DNA of 64,000 nucleotides from positions 2,688,001-2,752,000 of the forward strand of contig NZ_CP147012.1 of the NCBI RefSeq assembly GCF_037126285.1, in the 5' to 3' direction. The notes below the pieces were generated by a model, which saw only the letters and a program-made list of their open reading frames with translations, did no database searches and was not told where the DNA came from. Source of the stretch: Bernardetia sp. MNP-M8 (GTDB taxonomy: Bacteria; Bacteroidota; Bacteroidia; Cytophagales; Bernardetiaceae). Position numbers and translations under genes: made by a program. This document shows, one piece after another, positions 16,266 through 25,109 of the stretch (position 1 is the first letter of the stretch; each line of letters begins with the position of its first letter).

Positions 16266-16961
16266 TCAGTAACTCAAATAATAATTTACAACCCACCAAA
16301 AATTATTATTGAGTAATTTGTTGCCCAATGAACTAATGCGATAATCTATTCCTATTTCTAATTTGTTTTTGGTTTTAAGCACATATCCAAGAAAAGGAAT
16401 TAATCTGATTTCATTACTCCACTTTTTATTTTGTAGAGAAATGAGATACTCATTATTTAGCTTAAAATAAAACTCTTTTGAGTTAAGTTTATTTCCTTTT
16501 AAAGGCTTATCAAAGCCAAATCTGTAACGCCACCTAAACTCTACTTTTTGATTGGGTCTAAAAGTTTGATCAGTAGAAAAACGGTGTGCTAGGCTTAATG
16601 AATTATATTTTTTTGATATAATAAATTGTTGAAATAAACGATTGTGCTGTTCATTATTTCTAAATCTACTCAAATAACCTAGCGAAAAAGAAGTATTCAA
16701 GCCAAGTTTTCTATTGACTAGAATAGAAATATCAGTTAAAGTATATTTAAATTCTTTTTGAAAAGAGTTTGAATCAGAAAAGTATCCATTATAAGCAGAA
16801 AAACGAGATTGTGTATTTAAACTAACTTTGTATTTTGGATTTATTTTTTTTGTTAGAGTAAAAGAAGGAAGAATTCCGATTTTATAAGTAGATTGAGCTA
16901 AGGTGAAATTAACAAAACTAAAAAACAGCATTAAGATTAAAAACTTATTTATTATTGTCAT
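16266..16961 (-). CDS. DUF2490 outer-membrane beta-barrel-like protein
   Basis: 231 residues. Signal peptide MTIINKFLILMLFFSFVNFT ending LAQ, then alternating hydrophobic strands with aromatic girdles: SRFSAYNGYFSD, LNTSFSLGYLSRFRN, LSLAHRFSTDQTF, VEFRWRYRFGFDKPL, EIRLIPFLGYVL, and a C-terminal WWVVNYYLSY, typical of a barrel closing strand. The RxRYRFGxDKPL segment and overall length match DUF2490, a small Bacteroidota barrel family of unknown cargo. Translationally close (4 bp) to the gene upstream at 16966, so the two are probably one operon with that periplasmic partner. Confidence 0.85.
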   Translation of the reverse strand: MTIINKFLILMLFFSFVNFTLAQSTYKIGILPSFTLTKKINPKYKVSLNTQSRFSAYNGYFSDSNSFQKEFKYTLTDISILVNRKLGLNTSFSLGYLSRFRNNEQHNRLFQQFIISKKYNSLSLAHRFSTDQTFRPNQKVEFRWRYRFGFDKPLKGNKLNSKEFYFKLNNEYLISLQNKKWSNEIRLIPFLGYVLKTKNKLEIGIDYRISSLGNKLLNNNFWWVVNYYLSY

Positions 16962-16965
16962 TTTT

Positions 16966-17529
16966 TTAGTATTCTAAATGATCAGTATTTCTAAAATCAA
17001 ATTGTTGTTCTTTTTCAATCTCTCCCTTTTCTGAAAATAGGTATTCATAGAATAAACTTTGAGCATTTTTTTTGCCTTTTAATACAATCTCATATTTGAT
17101 AATTAGATTTTCTGTATTTTTTTTTAGCTTAAGTAACTCGGTTGAGTTTCCACTATATTGAATCTGAATTTTTTTGATTTTAAATTTTTCAAAATCAGTA
17201 GTCATTTTTTTGCAAATAGCATTTTGGATAGATAAAGGTATTTGTTGCCATTTTATTACTACTTCTATATCTTCTATATTTCCCAAAGTATCAAACTCTA
17301 TACTGTACTTTTTTCCTTTTGATTTTGTCTTAGCTTCATATGTTTTTTTGTTAAAATCTTGTTCGACAAACCAGTTTATTTTTGAAGAAAAATATAAAGA
17401 ATCTACAAATTTTTGAGCAGGCAAAGGAGCATTCTCTTTTTTTATTCGTTTCTCTATTTCTATTTTAGATTGTGAATAGGAACAGAAAGGGAATAGAAGT
17501 AAAATAATCAGAACTGCTTTTTGTATCAT
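16966..17529 (-). CDS. Periplasmic PepSY-like protein of unknown function
   Basis: 187 residues with a signal peptide (MIQKAVLIILLLFPFCSYSQ). The mature part has repeated alpha/beta units: PAQKFVDSLYFSSKINWFVE, YEAKTKSKGKKYSIEFDTLG, EDIEVVIKW, and later KYEIVLKGKK with YEYLFSEKGEIEKE. The pattern 'Y.I.FD..G.I.D.E' resembles the PepSY-like domain found in small secreted Bacteroidota proteins, but I cannot place it more closely. It directly precedes the DUF2490 gene, 4 bp away on the same strand, and follows the polytopic membrane protein at 17540 by 10 bp. The three may form one transcript. Confidence 0.65.
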   Translation of the reverse strand: MIQKAVLIILLLFPFCSYSQSKIEIEKRIKKENAPLPAQKFVDSLYFSSKINWFVEQDFNKKTYEAKTKSKGKKYSIEFDTLGNIEDIEVVIKWQQIPLSIQNAICKKMTTDFEKFKIKKIQIQYSGNSTELLKLKKNTENLIIKYEIVLKGKKNAQSLFYEYLFSEKGEIEKEQQFDFRNTDHLEY

Positions 17530-17539
17530 ATTAATATTT

Positions 17540-18988
17540 TTAAATTACACTTACTGGCTTTTCTATTTTTTCAATAATAGGTTTCTGATTTTGAATACCT
17601 TGATGCTGATTAATAATTCTTTGCATACGTTTCTGACGATACCATGTATCAAATTGCTTATAAACATAAGCTGTTAATGACATTGCACCAAAGAAAATAG
17701 CGACTGTAGTATTAAAAAATAATAAACTAGTGATGATAATAAAAAGGAAGAACAAAACGCCCATATTTCTAAGAAAACTCATATACGAAATCACAGGTTT
17801 TACTTCTTTTATAAGGTCAGCAGCTTGTAAGACGAGTTGAGAAATTTTACGATTCAAGACTAATAAACGCTTATCTAACAGTGTATTATGAGGTGATTGT
17901 AGTTTGAGTATATAAACTTCTTCTTCTTTATCATTGTAAGAACGAGCAAGACGTACAGTGTTATCAATCTGTTCGGCCGTTTTACTGAACTTTAATCGTG
18001 CTGCAATTACCATCAAGAAAAACAAAGCACATAAAACAGTTTGAAACATTATCAGAACTAGTAAATGTTCTGGGTCAGTGCTAAAGATATGATATTCTTC
18101 AAGTCTTTTAAATTCAAAGACAATCAAATCAAGCATAAATTCAACAATATTATACCCAAAACGACGCATACTAACATAGTTAAGTCTATCAGTATCAGAG
18201 GCAATAATCGTTAGAAAACCTGAAAAAGTAAGCGCACCAAACATAACACTTTCCAAAATATAGGCTTCTACTCGGTTCATGAGATTTCTAACTTCCCCTT
18301 CTATTTCCAAAATTTCTGTATCATTTGTATCTATGGGATTGTTGTCTACTTCATTTATTCTACTAGCATGTAAATCAGCTTCTAAAAGTTCTGACAAATT
18401 TTCCTTTCTACGACTAGCAGCACTAATGAGAGCCTGTACAGGACGAAATTCTGAATCAGGTACACTAAAATGAGAAATAAAGTATATCCAAATACCATAT
18501 ATAAATAATGAAATTGCACCTACAAAACCAATTAAATTAGCTCTATATCCATCAAAAACTATTTCATCGAAGGAAGCTGAAATAACCATATAGGTAAACG
18601 TAACTACAAAAAAGAAACGCAAGAGCATAGAGAAAGAAGAGCCTACAATCTCATAATTCCGTCTTTTATAAAGCAGTTCCCAAAATTGTTTCCAAATAAG
18701 TTCAATAGAGTCTGGAATAGAATATTGTGAATCATTATTAACACGAAATACGTATTCCCTCCAAAAAACAAAGCCTAATGTAAAAGCAACAATTACTAAT
18801 TGTAAAGAGAAAAAGAAAATAAGATGTGAGCCTTTTACACTTTCTCCAAAAAGTAAACGATAGCTACCCAAAGAAATCCAACGAAGCAGATAGTCAAAAG
18901 TCAAGACTTTAAGTGATAAATCAACAATATGAATTTTGTCTTCTTGTGTTTGATTATTTATCAAATTATGGGGAGTAGAGATGGGCAT
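17540..18988 (-). CDS. Polytopic inner-membrane protein of unknown function
   Basis: 482 residues with about seven or eight hydrophobic helices: around HLIFFFSLQLVIVAFTLGFV, FFVVTFTYMVISASF, LIGFVGAISLFIYGIWIYFI, VMFGALTFSGFLTIIAS, LVLIMFQTVLCALFFLMVI, and NMGVLFFLFIIITSLLFF plus VAIFFGAMSLTAYVY near the end. Between the third and fourth helices lies a cytosolic stretch with LISAASRRKENLSELLEAD, and another after the fifth with EEVYILKLQSPHNTLLD. No catalytic motif is recognised. The C-terminus is basic (WYRQKRMQRIINQHQ). It begins the probable operon with the two genes downstream. The start codon at 18988 lies in a short non-hydrophobic leader. Confidence 0.7.
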   Translation of the reverse strand: MPISTPHNLINNQTQEDKIHIVDLSLKVLTFDYLLRWISLGSYRLLFGESVKGSHLIFFFSLQLVIVAFTLGFVFWREYVFRVNNDSQYSIPDSIELIWKQFWELLYKRRNYEIVGSSFSMLLRFFFVVTFTYMVISASFDEIVFDGYRANLIGFVGAISLFIYGIWIYFISHFSVPDSEFRPVQALISAASRRKENLSELLEADLHASRINEVDNNPIDTNDTEILEIEGEVRNLMNRVEAYILESVMFGALTFSGFLTIIASDTDRLNYVSMRRFGYNIVEFMLDLIVFEFKRLEEYHIFSTDPEHLLVLIMFQTVLCALFFLMVIAARLKFSKTAEQIDNTVRLARSYNDKEEEVYILKLQSPHNTLLDKRLLVLNRKISQLVLQAADLIKEVKPVISYMSFLRNMGVLFFLFIIITSLLFFNTTVAIFFGAMSLTAYVYKQFDTWYRQKRMQRIINQHQGIQNQKPIIEKIEKPVSVI

Positions 18989-19175
18989 TTTTTATAAGAA
19001 TAATATAGGACTAAAATTATAATCTATTTTTTATTATAGTCTAGCTACAAAGTAAATACCGAGAGTTAATAATCAAACCTATAACAGTATTTTTTTCGTC
19101 AAATGAATTAATTTACTAGATTAAATAAATTCATATTTAGATTAAGGTTAATCAATTCTACATAAACACACAAAA

Positions 19176-19206
19176 AAAGCCTTCTACTTTTAAAGTAAAA
19201 GGCTTT
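19176..19206 (-). terminator. Terminator of the gldJ-like gene
   Basis: Stem 19176-19190 pairs with 19192-19206 (14 of 15 positions, core GCCTT/AAGGC). On the minus strand it is followed by a run of T residues. It lies 24 bp after the gldJ stop codon. Confidence 0.88.
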
Positions 19207-19229
19207 CAATTTTTTTGAAATTCTATATT

Positions 19230-20465
19230 TTAGTTATCGCTATCAGCACGAATCATTGCACAACGGAAACCGATGTGAGAAGTAGAAGAATCTTCTTCAA
19301 TATAACGACGAGTACCTGGAGATAACCAGTAAGCTACATCTTTCCAAGAACCACCTTTATAAACACGTACGTGATTATTAATCAATGTTTCGAAGTTGGC
19401 AAAATCATAATCCTCAGATTTGTCTAAGAAGTCATTACGACGAATAGGGTTTAAGTCTGCGTTTGGCTCTCCACCAAAATCTTCAAATGAACCTGGACGG
19501 TAAATATCCCAAACCCATTCGTTTACGTTTCCTGCCATGTTATAAAGACCAAAGTCGTTTGGTGGATACGAATAAATCCAAGTAGTAATCATTGCACCAT
19601 CATTCAATGCACCTGCAATACCTGCATAATCACCACGACCACGTTTGAAGTTAGCCAAAAATTGTCCCATTTGCTTTCCATAAGGATTACGAAGTGAGTG
19701 ACCATCCCAAGGATAAAGACGAGCATAATCTTGTGCTTCATCTAAATATTGTGTTCCAATTAAGCCTTTAGCTGCATATTCCCATTCTGCCTCAGTAGGA
19801 AGACGGTAACCTGGTAAAACTACACCAGACTCTAATGGAATACGTTCACCATTTTTAGCTAATTCTTTTACATCTTTTTTGCCACTCTTCATAGCTAAGC
19901 CATTATTTACCATACTTGTACGCCAAAGTGAATAATCACTTGCTTGTTTCCAAGAAACACCCACAACTGGGAAGTAACGGAAACCTGGGTAACGTAAATA
20001 ATGATCAACATAAGGATCGTTATAAGCTAATTCAGCAGACCAAACAGTTGTGTCAGGTAATGACTCTTCATAAGCTTGTTGAGAAGAATCTTGTAATAGA
20101 TAGTGCATATACTCTAACCAGTGAATATTTGCAATTTCTGTTTCGTCCATATAAAAGGACTTAATAGTAACTGTATTCTCAATGTTATCAGAAGCAGTCA
20201 TTTCTACATTCTCTTCGAAAGAACCCAAAATATGACGACCACCTTCAATAAATACGAGGTTAGGACCAGCAGGTTGTCCCTTAAATTTTTCTACTTTAAA
20301 GCCACCCTCTTCACCATTTGGTTTTTTCTTACCAAAGGCTACTCCTGTAGCTGTACTTTTTTTACCTGGGTCGGTACTTGTTGGTGGTTTTTTGTTACAA
20401 CCTCCTAGCATTAATCCTAAAGCTAGGATAAATAATGCGCTGAACTGAAAACTCAATTTTGCCAT
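19230..20465 (-). CDS. gldJ: Gliding-motility lipoprotein GldJ-like (FGE/SUMF1 domain)
   Basis: 411-residue outer-membrane lipoprotein; signal peptide with lipobox LGGC (Cys 22-23). After a Lys/Gly-rich linker, the formylglycine-generating-enzyme-like domain begins at PNLVFIEGGRHILGSFEENV, and continues with VTIKSFYMDETEIANIHWLEY, AELAYNDPYVDHYLRYPGF, VVGVSWKQASDYSLWRT, GYRLPTEAEWEYAAKGL, NVNEWVWDIYRPG and RVYKGGSWKDV. GldJ and GldK share this fold. The DNIENTVTIKSFYMDETEI start and the AYNDPYVDHYLRYP block favour GldJ, which is required for gliding and stabilises GldK in the type IX secretion/gliding apparatus. No other gld or spr genes are adjacent. The domain lacks evident catalytic cysteines, as expected for this structural branch. 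Confidence 0.88.
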   Translation of the reverse strand: MAKLSFQFSALFILALGLMLGGCNKKPPTSTDPGKKSTATGVAFGKKKPNGEEGGFKVEKFKGQPAGPNLVFIEGGRHILGSFEENVEMTASDNIENTVTIKSFYMDETEIANIHWLEYMHYLLQDSSQQAYEESLPDTTVWSAELAYNDPYVDHYLRYPGFRYFPVVGVSWKQASDYSLWRTSMVNNGLAMKSGKKDVKELAKNGERIPLESGVVLPGYRLPTEAEWEYAAKGLIGTQYLDEAQDYARLYPWDGHSLRNPYGKQMGQFLANFKRGRGDYAGIAGALNDGAMITTWIYSYPPNDFGLYNMAGNVNEWVWDIYRPGSFEDFGGEPNADLNPIRRNDFLDKSEDYDFANFETLINNHVRVYKGGSWKDVAYWLSPGTRRYIEEDSSTSHIGFRCAMIRADSDN

Positions 20466-21047
20466 AATGCGTGATATTATAATCTTTTTTTAATTGTATT
20501 GAATTTCTATAAAACCTTTTTCTGAAGCAGATTCAATAAAAAACAATAAATTGCTTAGTATTAGTATTTTCTAAATTGTTTTGGGAAAAGGATTATTAAA
20601 AAATAGCTACTTTCTTATAAACTAATTTTTGTAACCTAATTTTAACTTTCGTCATAATCTTGCAAATTTCAAGCAAGATTTTACTAAAACCTACTAAAAC
20701 ACTATGATAAAAGTTTAAAATAGTTTTTGAAAAGCTTTATTAGTAGAAGCTACAAATATACACAAAAACCATTTATATAATTTCCCTTACATCAATAATG
20801 CTTAAAATGCCATTTTATTGTGCTTATCAGACAAATTTATTCACAAATTTTAGAAAAAAAAGTTGAAATAAGAAATTCAAATCGTGATTTGAGAAACTAA
20901 TTCTATTTTTAAGAAATTACAAATCATAAAATTCATATAAAAAAAGCTAATAGTAAAACTATCTTTGTAAATTTGTGTTACTACTTTTGCTTTTTGCTTA
21001 TAATTCTATCAATTATTTACAAAAATATTTTACCTCATTTTCCTAAA
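20466..21047. other. Divergent spacer between gldJ-like and TolC genes
   Basis: About 580 bp, very AT-rich. On the plus strand TATCTTTG at 20960-20967 fits the -7 consensus TAnnTTTG. A minus-strand TATATTTG at 20760-20753 is a candidate for gldJ with a long leader. Neither has a TTG at ideal distance. No RNA gene or repeat was recognised. Confidence 0.45.
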
Positions 21048-22568
21048 ATGAACCACTCAAACTACTTTTTTATAAAGTTACTTTTCATAACTTGTTTTTT
21101 AGGTTGCAGCCTATTTCCGTTTTCAGTTTTAAAGGCACAAGTACAAGATTCTATTCAGGTTGGAAATGTTATTCAAGACCCTTTACTTGAAATTGAAAAT
21201 GTTGCCACTATTTCTGAGTTAGATATTGAAGATACACTTTCTTTGGCAGAAGTCTATGAAGTGATTTTTCAATATCATCCACTTATTCAGAAAGCAAAAC
21301 TAATTCCTGCACTTGCTATGCAAGATATTAGAAAAGCAAGAGGTATGTTTGACCCAACTCTAATGGGTGAATGGACAGAAAAACAATACAAAGAAACTCA
21401 GTATTACCAAAAAATACATGCTGAAATAAAAGTACCTACTATTTTGGGTTTTGATTTAAAGGCTGGATATGAAAATAATTCGGGTAAATATTTGAGCAAT
21501 GAATCAACTGTTCCCTCAGAAGGACTTTTTTATGCAGGAATCGAACTTCCTTTGCTTCGAAACCTAATTTTTGATGAGCGAAGAGCAACACTACGAAAAG
21601 CACAAGTTTTTGCAGAAATGGCTCAAGCCGATCAGCAAAAAGAAATCAATAAATTATTTTTTAGTGTAGCAAAAGCCTATTGGGAATGGTATGCAGCGTA
21701 TGAGAGTTTGAAGGTAGCAGAAGAGGGAATTGAAGTAGCTGAGTTTCGATTTGAAGGTGTCAAGGATGCTTTTGAGTATGGAAAATATCGTGCTATTGAT
21801 ACTACAGAAGCGTTAATGGAACTTCAAAAACGAAAAGTAGAACGACTGCAAGCTCTTGTAGATTTTGAAAAAACTCGCCTTGCTCTTTCGGGTAATATTT
21901 GGTCAGAAGATGGAGAAGCACTATTTATAAAACCTACAATTGCACCTTCAAATATGGGAAGTCAGATAGAAAAGTTTGACCTTCAAAATATGTTGGCTAT
22001 GGCTGCCGAATTTCATCCTGAATTATTGAAGCAAACTTTCAAACTCAATACACTTAAAATAGACAGAAAGTTATATCAATTTTCTTTGATGCCCCAATTA
22101 GATTTATCGTATAAACCTATTCTTTATCCACGGAAAGCCGATAATTTGGCTCTTACAGAGGATTATAAATTTGGTCTGAAACTCTATGCCCCTTTATTTT
22201 TAAGGAAAGAAAGAGCTAGTTTTGCTATGGCAAAAATAAAGATTCGTCAGCAAGAGTTAGATTTGAATTTTACACAAAGGGATATTCAGATTGGTGTCGA
22301 ACAGGCTTATATTCAAGTTAATCGTTTGGCGCAAATGGTCGAATTACAAAAACAAAATGTTCAAAATTCCCTAATCATGCGTGATGGAGAACAAACACTT
22401 TTTCAGTTAGGAAGTAGCACTGTTTTTTTGATAAATTATAGAGAGCGTTATTATCTTGATGCCAAATTAAAGCTCATTCAATTAGAAATGAAATATGCAA
22501 AAGCAAAAGCAGAACTACTTTGGAATAGTGGGCAGAATGAATTTGTAGATTTGAGAAATCAAGATTAA
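21048..22568 (+). CDS. TolC-family outer-membrane channel protein
   Basis: 506 residues from the ATG at 21048. The earlier in-frame ATG at 20973 sits just after a -7 element (20960-20967), so transcription would begin too late to use it, whereas 21048 opens a proper signal peptide (MNHSNYFFIKLLFITCFLGC to FSVLKAQ). The mature protein has the two-fold helical repeat of TolC channels: LAEVYEVIFQYHPLIQKAKL, GMFDPTLMGEW, a beta-barrel pair (ILGFDLKAGYEN, YAGIELPLLRN), KAYWEWYAAYESLKVAEEGI, then the second half ending NYRERYYLDAKLKLIQLEM. It is an orphan here with no adaptor or pump beside it, unlike the TolC at 45925. It converges with the vWA gene with a 4-bp overlap. Confidence 0.88.
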   Translation: MNHSNYFFIKLLFITCFLGCSLFPFSVLKAQVQDSIQVGNVIQDPLLEIENVATISELDIEDTLSLAEVYEVIFQYHPLIQKAKLIPALAMQDIRKARGMFDPTLMGEWTEKQYKETQYYQKIHAEIKVPTILGFDLKAGYENNSGKYLSNESTVPSEGLFYAGIELPLLRNLIFDERRATLRKAQVFAEMAQADQQKEINKLFFSVAKAYWEWYAAYESLKVAEEGIEVAEFRFEGVKDAFEYGKYRAIDTTEALMELQKRKVERLQALVDFEKTRLALSGNIWSEDGEALFIKPTIAPSNMGSQIEKFDLQNMLAMAAEFHPELLKQTFKLNTLKIDRKLYQFSLMPQLDLSYKPILYPRKADNLALTEDYKFGLKLYAPLFLRKERASFAMAKIKIRQQELDLNFTQRDIQIGVEQAYIQVNRLAQMVELQKQNVQNSLIMRDGEQTLFQLGSSTVFLINYRERYYLDAKLKLIQLEMKYAKAKAELLWNSGQNEFVDLRNQD

Positions 22569-23815
22569 AATCCACCTTTCTTCCTTTTGAATTTGCGTTT
22601 TTCTTTACGTTCTAGCTTTTTGAGTTCTCGTTTGCTCATGGCTGCTAAATCATCTAACCTTTTCTTGTGTTGGATGGCTTCTTCTAATGAAATATCTTCT
22701 TCTAAAGTATGAATTGTTCCTTTGGTTTGGATAGCAATATCCCAATATTCTGGGCGAATAGCATCAATTTCTTCTGTTCTGGCAATCAAAATATGAACAG
22801 GTATTTCAGATTCTGTAAGTTCTTCTAAAAGTTGTATATCACGCACACTCGCCATATTATCAGCAATCAAAACTAATGATTTTGCTTTTGGATAGTTTTT
22901 TTGTGCATAAATCAAGGCTTCAATGTCATTTTCAGGAAAATCGCCTCCTGTTCCTGCTGCTTTTGATTCTTCCATCATTTGCAAGGCTTCGTCAGTATTT
23001 CCTGTTTTGGTAGCATAAATTCCTCCTGTACTTCCTATTTTTTTTTCTTTATTAGGTGTATCATCGCCATCATTAAAAAAGACAAAATTTTGGATAGAAG
23101 AAGTATCACTTTGGGAATTTTTTTGATTGTGCCATAATAAAACAGGTGTCGCAAAGTGATACATACTTGCTGTCCAATCACAGACTACAACAACATCTTT
23201 CCAATCTTGACGATCAAAAACTTGATAGGTAGAATTAGGTTTTGGTTTGCCTTCTTTTATAAAAGTAGCTTCTTCAGATTCATTATTATAAGCAAAGGTT
23301 GGAACTGGAATTTCAGGATTTGGAGTATTAGGAATATTGGGAGTTTCAGGAACATTTTCTTTTTTGTTTTTTTGTTCCTCTTTCATTTTGTAGTAAACAA
23401 CAAAACCGTGATATAATTCTTTTGCCTGTGAAGCTGTATTGACAACATGAGCCACAAACTCCCACTCAACATTAGTTTTAAACAATTGAGGAGCTGTTTT
23501 TTCAAGTTCTTCCAAACGAGCTAAGTTAAGTTTTCGCTGTTGAATTTCTTGAAAATTATTTGTTTTTGGATACTTTGAATACACAAGCTCTACACGATAA
23601 ACCTCCACCTCATTAAGTAATTTTGAATGTGATGTATTGGTTACTGCAATTTTTCCAAAAGAAGTTGGGAATAAAAAAGTTCCTTCTACAGAAGTTGCTG
23701 GGTCATATTCTTGTGTTTCTCGTGTTTCTGCTTTCCCCATAATAAGACTTGCAGATTGGGCAAAAAGAGAAAATGAGGTAAAAGCGAAAAGGAAAAAGAA
23801 AATTATTTTTTTCAT
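22565..23815 (-). CDS. Exported protein with vWA-like domain
   Basis: 416 residues; signal peptide MKKIIFFFLFAFTSFSLFAQ. The first 170 residues are a secreted domain with LLNEVEVYRVELVYSKYPKT and KLNLARLEELEKTAPQLFKT, followed by a Pro-rich linker (PNIPNTPNPEIPVPT). The C-terminal half, DVVVVCDWTASMYHFATPV, begins a von Willebrand A-like fold. DWTAS replaces the classical MIDAS DxSxS, keeping the first Asp and the last Ser. It continues with VFFNDGDDTPN, GTGGDFPENDIEALIYAQKN and SLVLIADNMASVRD. It ends in a Lys/Arg-rich tail (KRELKKLERKEKRKFKRKK). Function is unknown; such proteins often bind ligands in a metal-dependent way. It overlaps the convergent TolC gene by 4 bp. Confidence 0.75.
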   Translation of the reverse strand: MKKIIFFFLFAFTSFSLFAQSASLIMGKAETRETQEYDPATSVEGTFLFPTSFGKIAVTNTSHSKLLNEVEVYRVELVYSKYPKTNNFQEIQQRKLNLARLEELEKTAPQLFKTNVEWEFVAHVVNTASQAKELYHGFVVYYKMKEEQKNKKENVPETPNIPNTPNPEIPVPTFAYNNESEEATFIKEGKPKPNSTYQVFDRQDWKDVVVVCDWTASMYHFATPVLLWHNQKNSQSDTSSIQNFVFFNDGDDTPNKEKKIGSTGGIYATKTGNTDEALQMMEESKAAGTGGDFPENDIEALIYAQKNYPKAKSLVLIADNMASVRDIQLLEELTESEIPVHILIARTEEIDAIRPEYWDIAIQTKGTIHTLEEDISLEEAIQHKKRLDDLAAMSKRELKKLERKEKRKFKRKKGGF

Positions 23816-24077
23816 AGATGGATATATAAACAGAACCTATCTTGCGTTTTTTTAGAAACCCTTAAGGTCTTAATAATAAGAGGAGTTTTATTTTAAAACG
23901 TCTTTATTTGCTATTCCTTATTAATAGAATAGAAATTTTTAAAGTAATTATTTACAAAAATAAGCTATTCGAATGGTAAAAGACATAGTTAAAATAGAAA
24001 ATCCTGCACATTTAATAGATTATAGAAAAAAAAGTACGTAATTCGTTAATTAGAAATCTAATCTTTAAACTCTATTT

Positions 24078-24974
24078 ATGATTACTCGCTCTACTCTTCT
24101 TCATCTTCGCATTCCATTTTCTATTTTTTTGATGCCTGTTTTTTGTTTTGCAGCTAGTCAAGCTGTTCATTTAACGTGGCAAATGTATCTTATTGTGTTT
24201 GTGATTCTTCATATTTTTGTTTACCCTGCCAGTAATGGATTTAATAGTTTTTATGATAAAGATGAAGGAAGTATTGGAGGCTTGAAAAACCCACCCAAAG
24301 TAAATCAAGACTTGCTCACTACCTCACTTATTTTTGATATAATCGGACTTTTTTTTAGCTTCGTTTTTGTGAATTGGCAGTTTGCTTTACTTGTTTTTAT
24401 TTATGGATTGATGTCTAAGGCATATAGCCATCCAAGTATTAGACTGAAAAAATATGCAATTGGTGGGTGGCTGACAGTCGGAATTTTTCAAGGTGCATGT
24501 ACGTATTTGATGTGTGTACTTGCTTTTGAGAAGGATTTTTCAATGTCTTCTGATACTGCTTTTAATGGCTTTGAAGTGTTTTTTCAAGAAAGACATCTTT
24601 TTGCTGCTGCTCTGATTTCTGTTTTGCTTTTGGGTTCTTATCCCATGACACAGATTTATCAGCATGAAGAAGATGCAAAACGAGGCGACAAAACAATTAG
24701 TTTGCTTTTAGGCATTCGTGGAACATTTATTTTTACCATTTTATTTTTTGGAATAGCAACCATAGGGTTTTATTTTTATTTTTCTACGTATCAATATGAA
24801 TTTTACTTTTGGCTTTTTCAGGCTTTTTTAGCTCCTGTGTTGCTTTATTTTGTTTATTGGACTTTTCTTTCGTGGAAAGATGCTGAACAAGCCAATTTTC
24901 AAAGAACAATGCTTTTGAATGTTTTGTCTTCGTTAAGTATGATTGCTTATTTTACGGTGATTATGTTAATTTAA
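24078..24974 (+). CDS. UbiA-family prenyltransferase-like membrane protein
   Basis: 298 residues with about eight or nine membrane helices. The family's two Asp-rich motifs are visible. The first is NGFNSFYDKDEGS (residues 53-65), giving the NxxxxxxDxD spacing. The second, YQHEEDAKRGDKTISLLLG, follows helix six. UbiA-type enzymes transfer prenyl groups onto aromatic or other acceptors in the inner membrane (quinones, haem O, bacteriochlorophyll, carotenoids). The precise substrate cannot be told because no pathway gene is adjacent. The ORF opens directly with MITRSTLLHLRIPFSIFLMP, typical of the family. It is separated from the downstream helicase gene by about 135 bp. Confidence 0.85.
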   Translation: MITRSTLLHLRIPFSIFLMPVFCFAASQAVHLTWQMYLIVFVILHIFVYPASNGFNSFYDKDEGSIGGLKNPPKVNQDLLTTSLIFDIIGLFFSFVFVNWQFALLVFIYGLMSKAYSHPSIRLKKYAIGGWLTVGIFQGACTYLMCVLAFEKDFSMSSDTAFNGFEVFFQERHLFAAALISVLLLGSYPMTQIYQHEEDAKRGDKTISLLLGIRGTFIFTILFFGIATIGFYFYFSTYQYEFYFWLFQAFLAPVLLYFVYWTFLSWKDAEQANFQRTMLLNVLSSLSMIAYFTVIMLI

Positions 24975-25109
24975 GTAGCCAACACTTTCCAAAGTGTTGT
25001 AAAATATTTTTATATTGCAAAAACTCCTTTTATTTTATAATTTATTTTTATATTTTAGAAAGATAATTAAAAACAGTTAGCTTTTATAAGTTTTATCTTG
25101 TCTAAACTT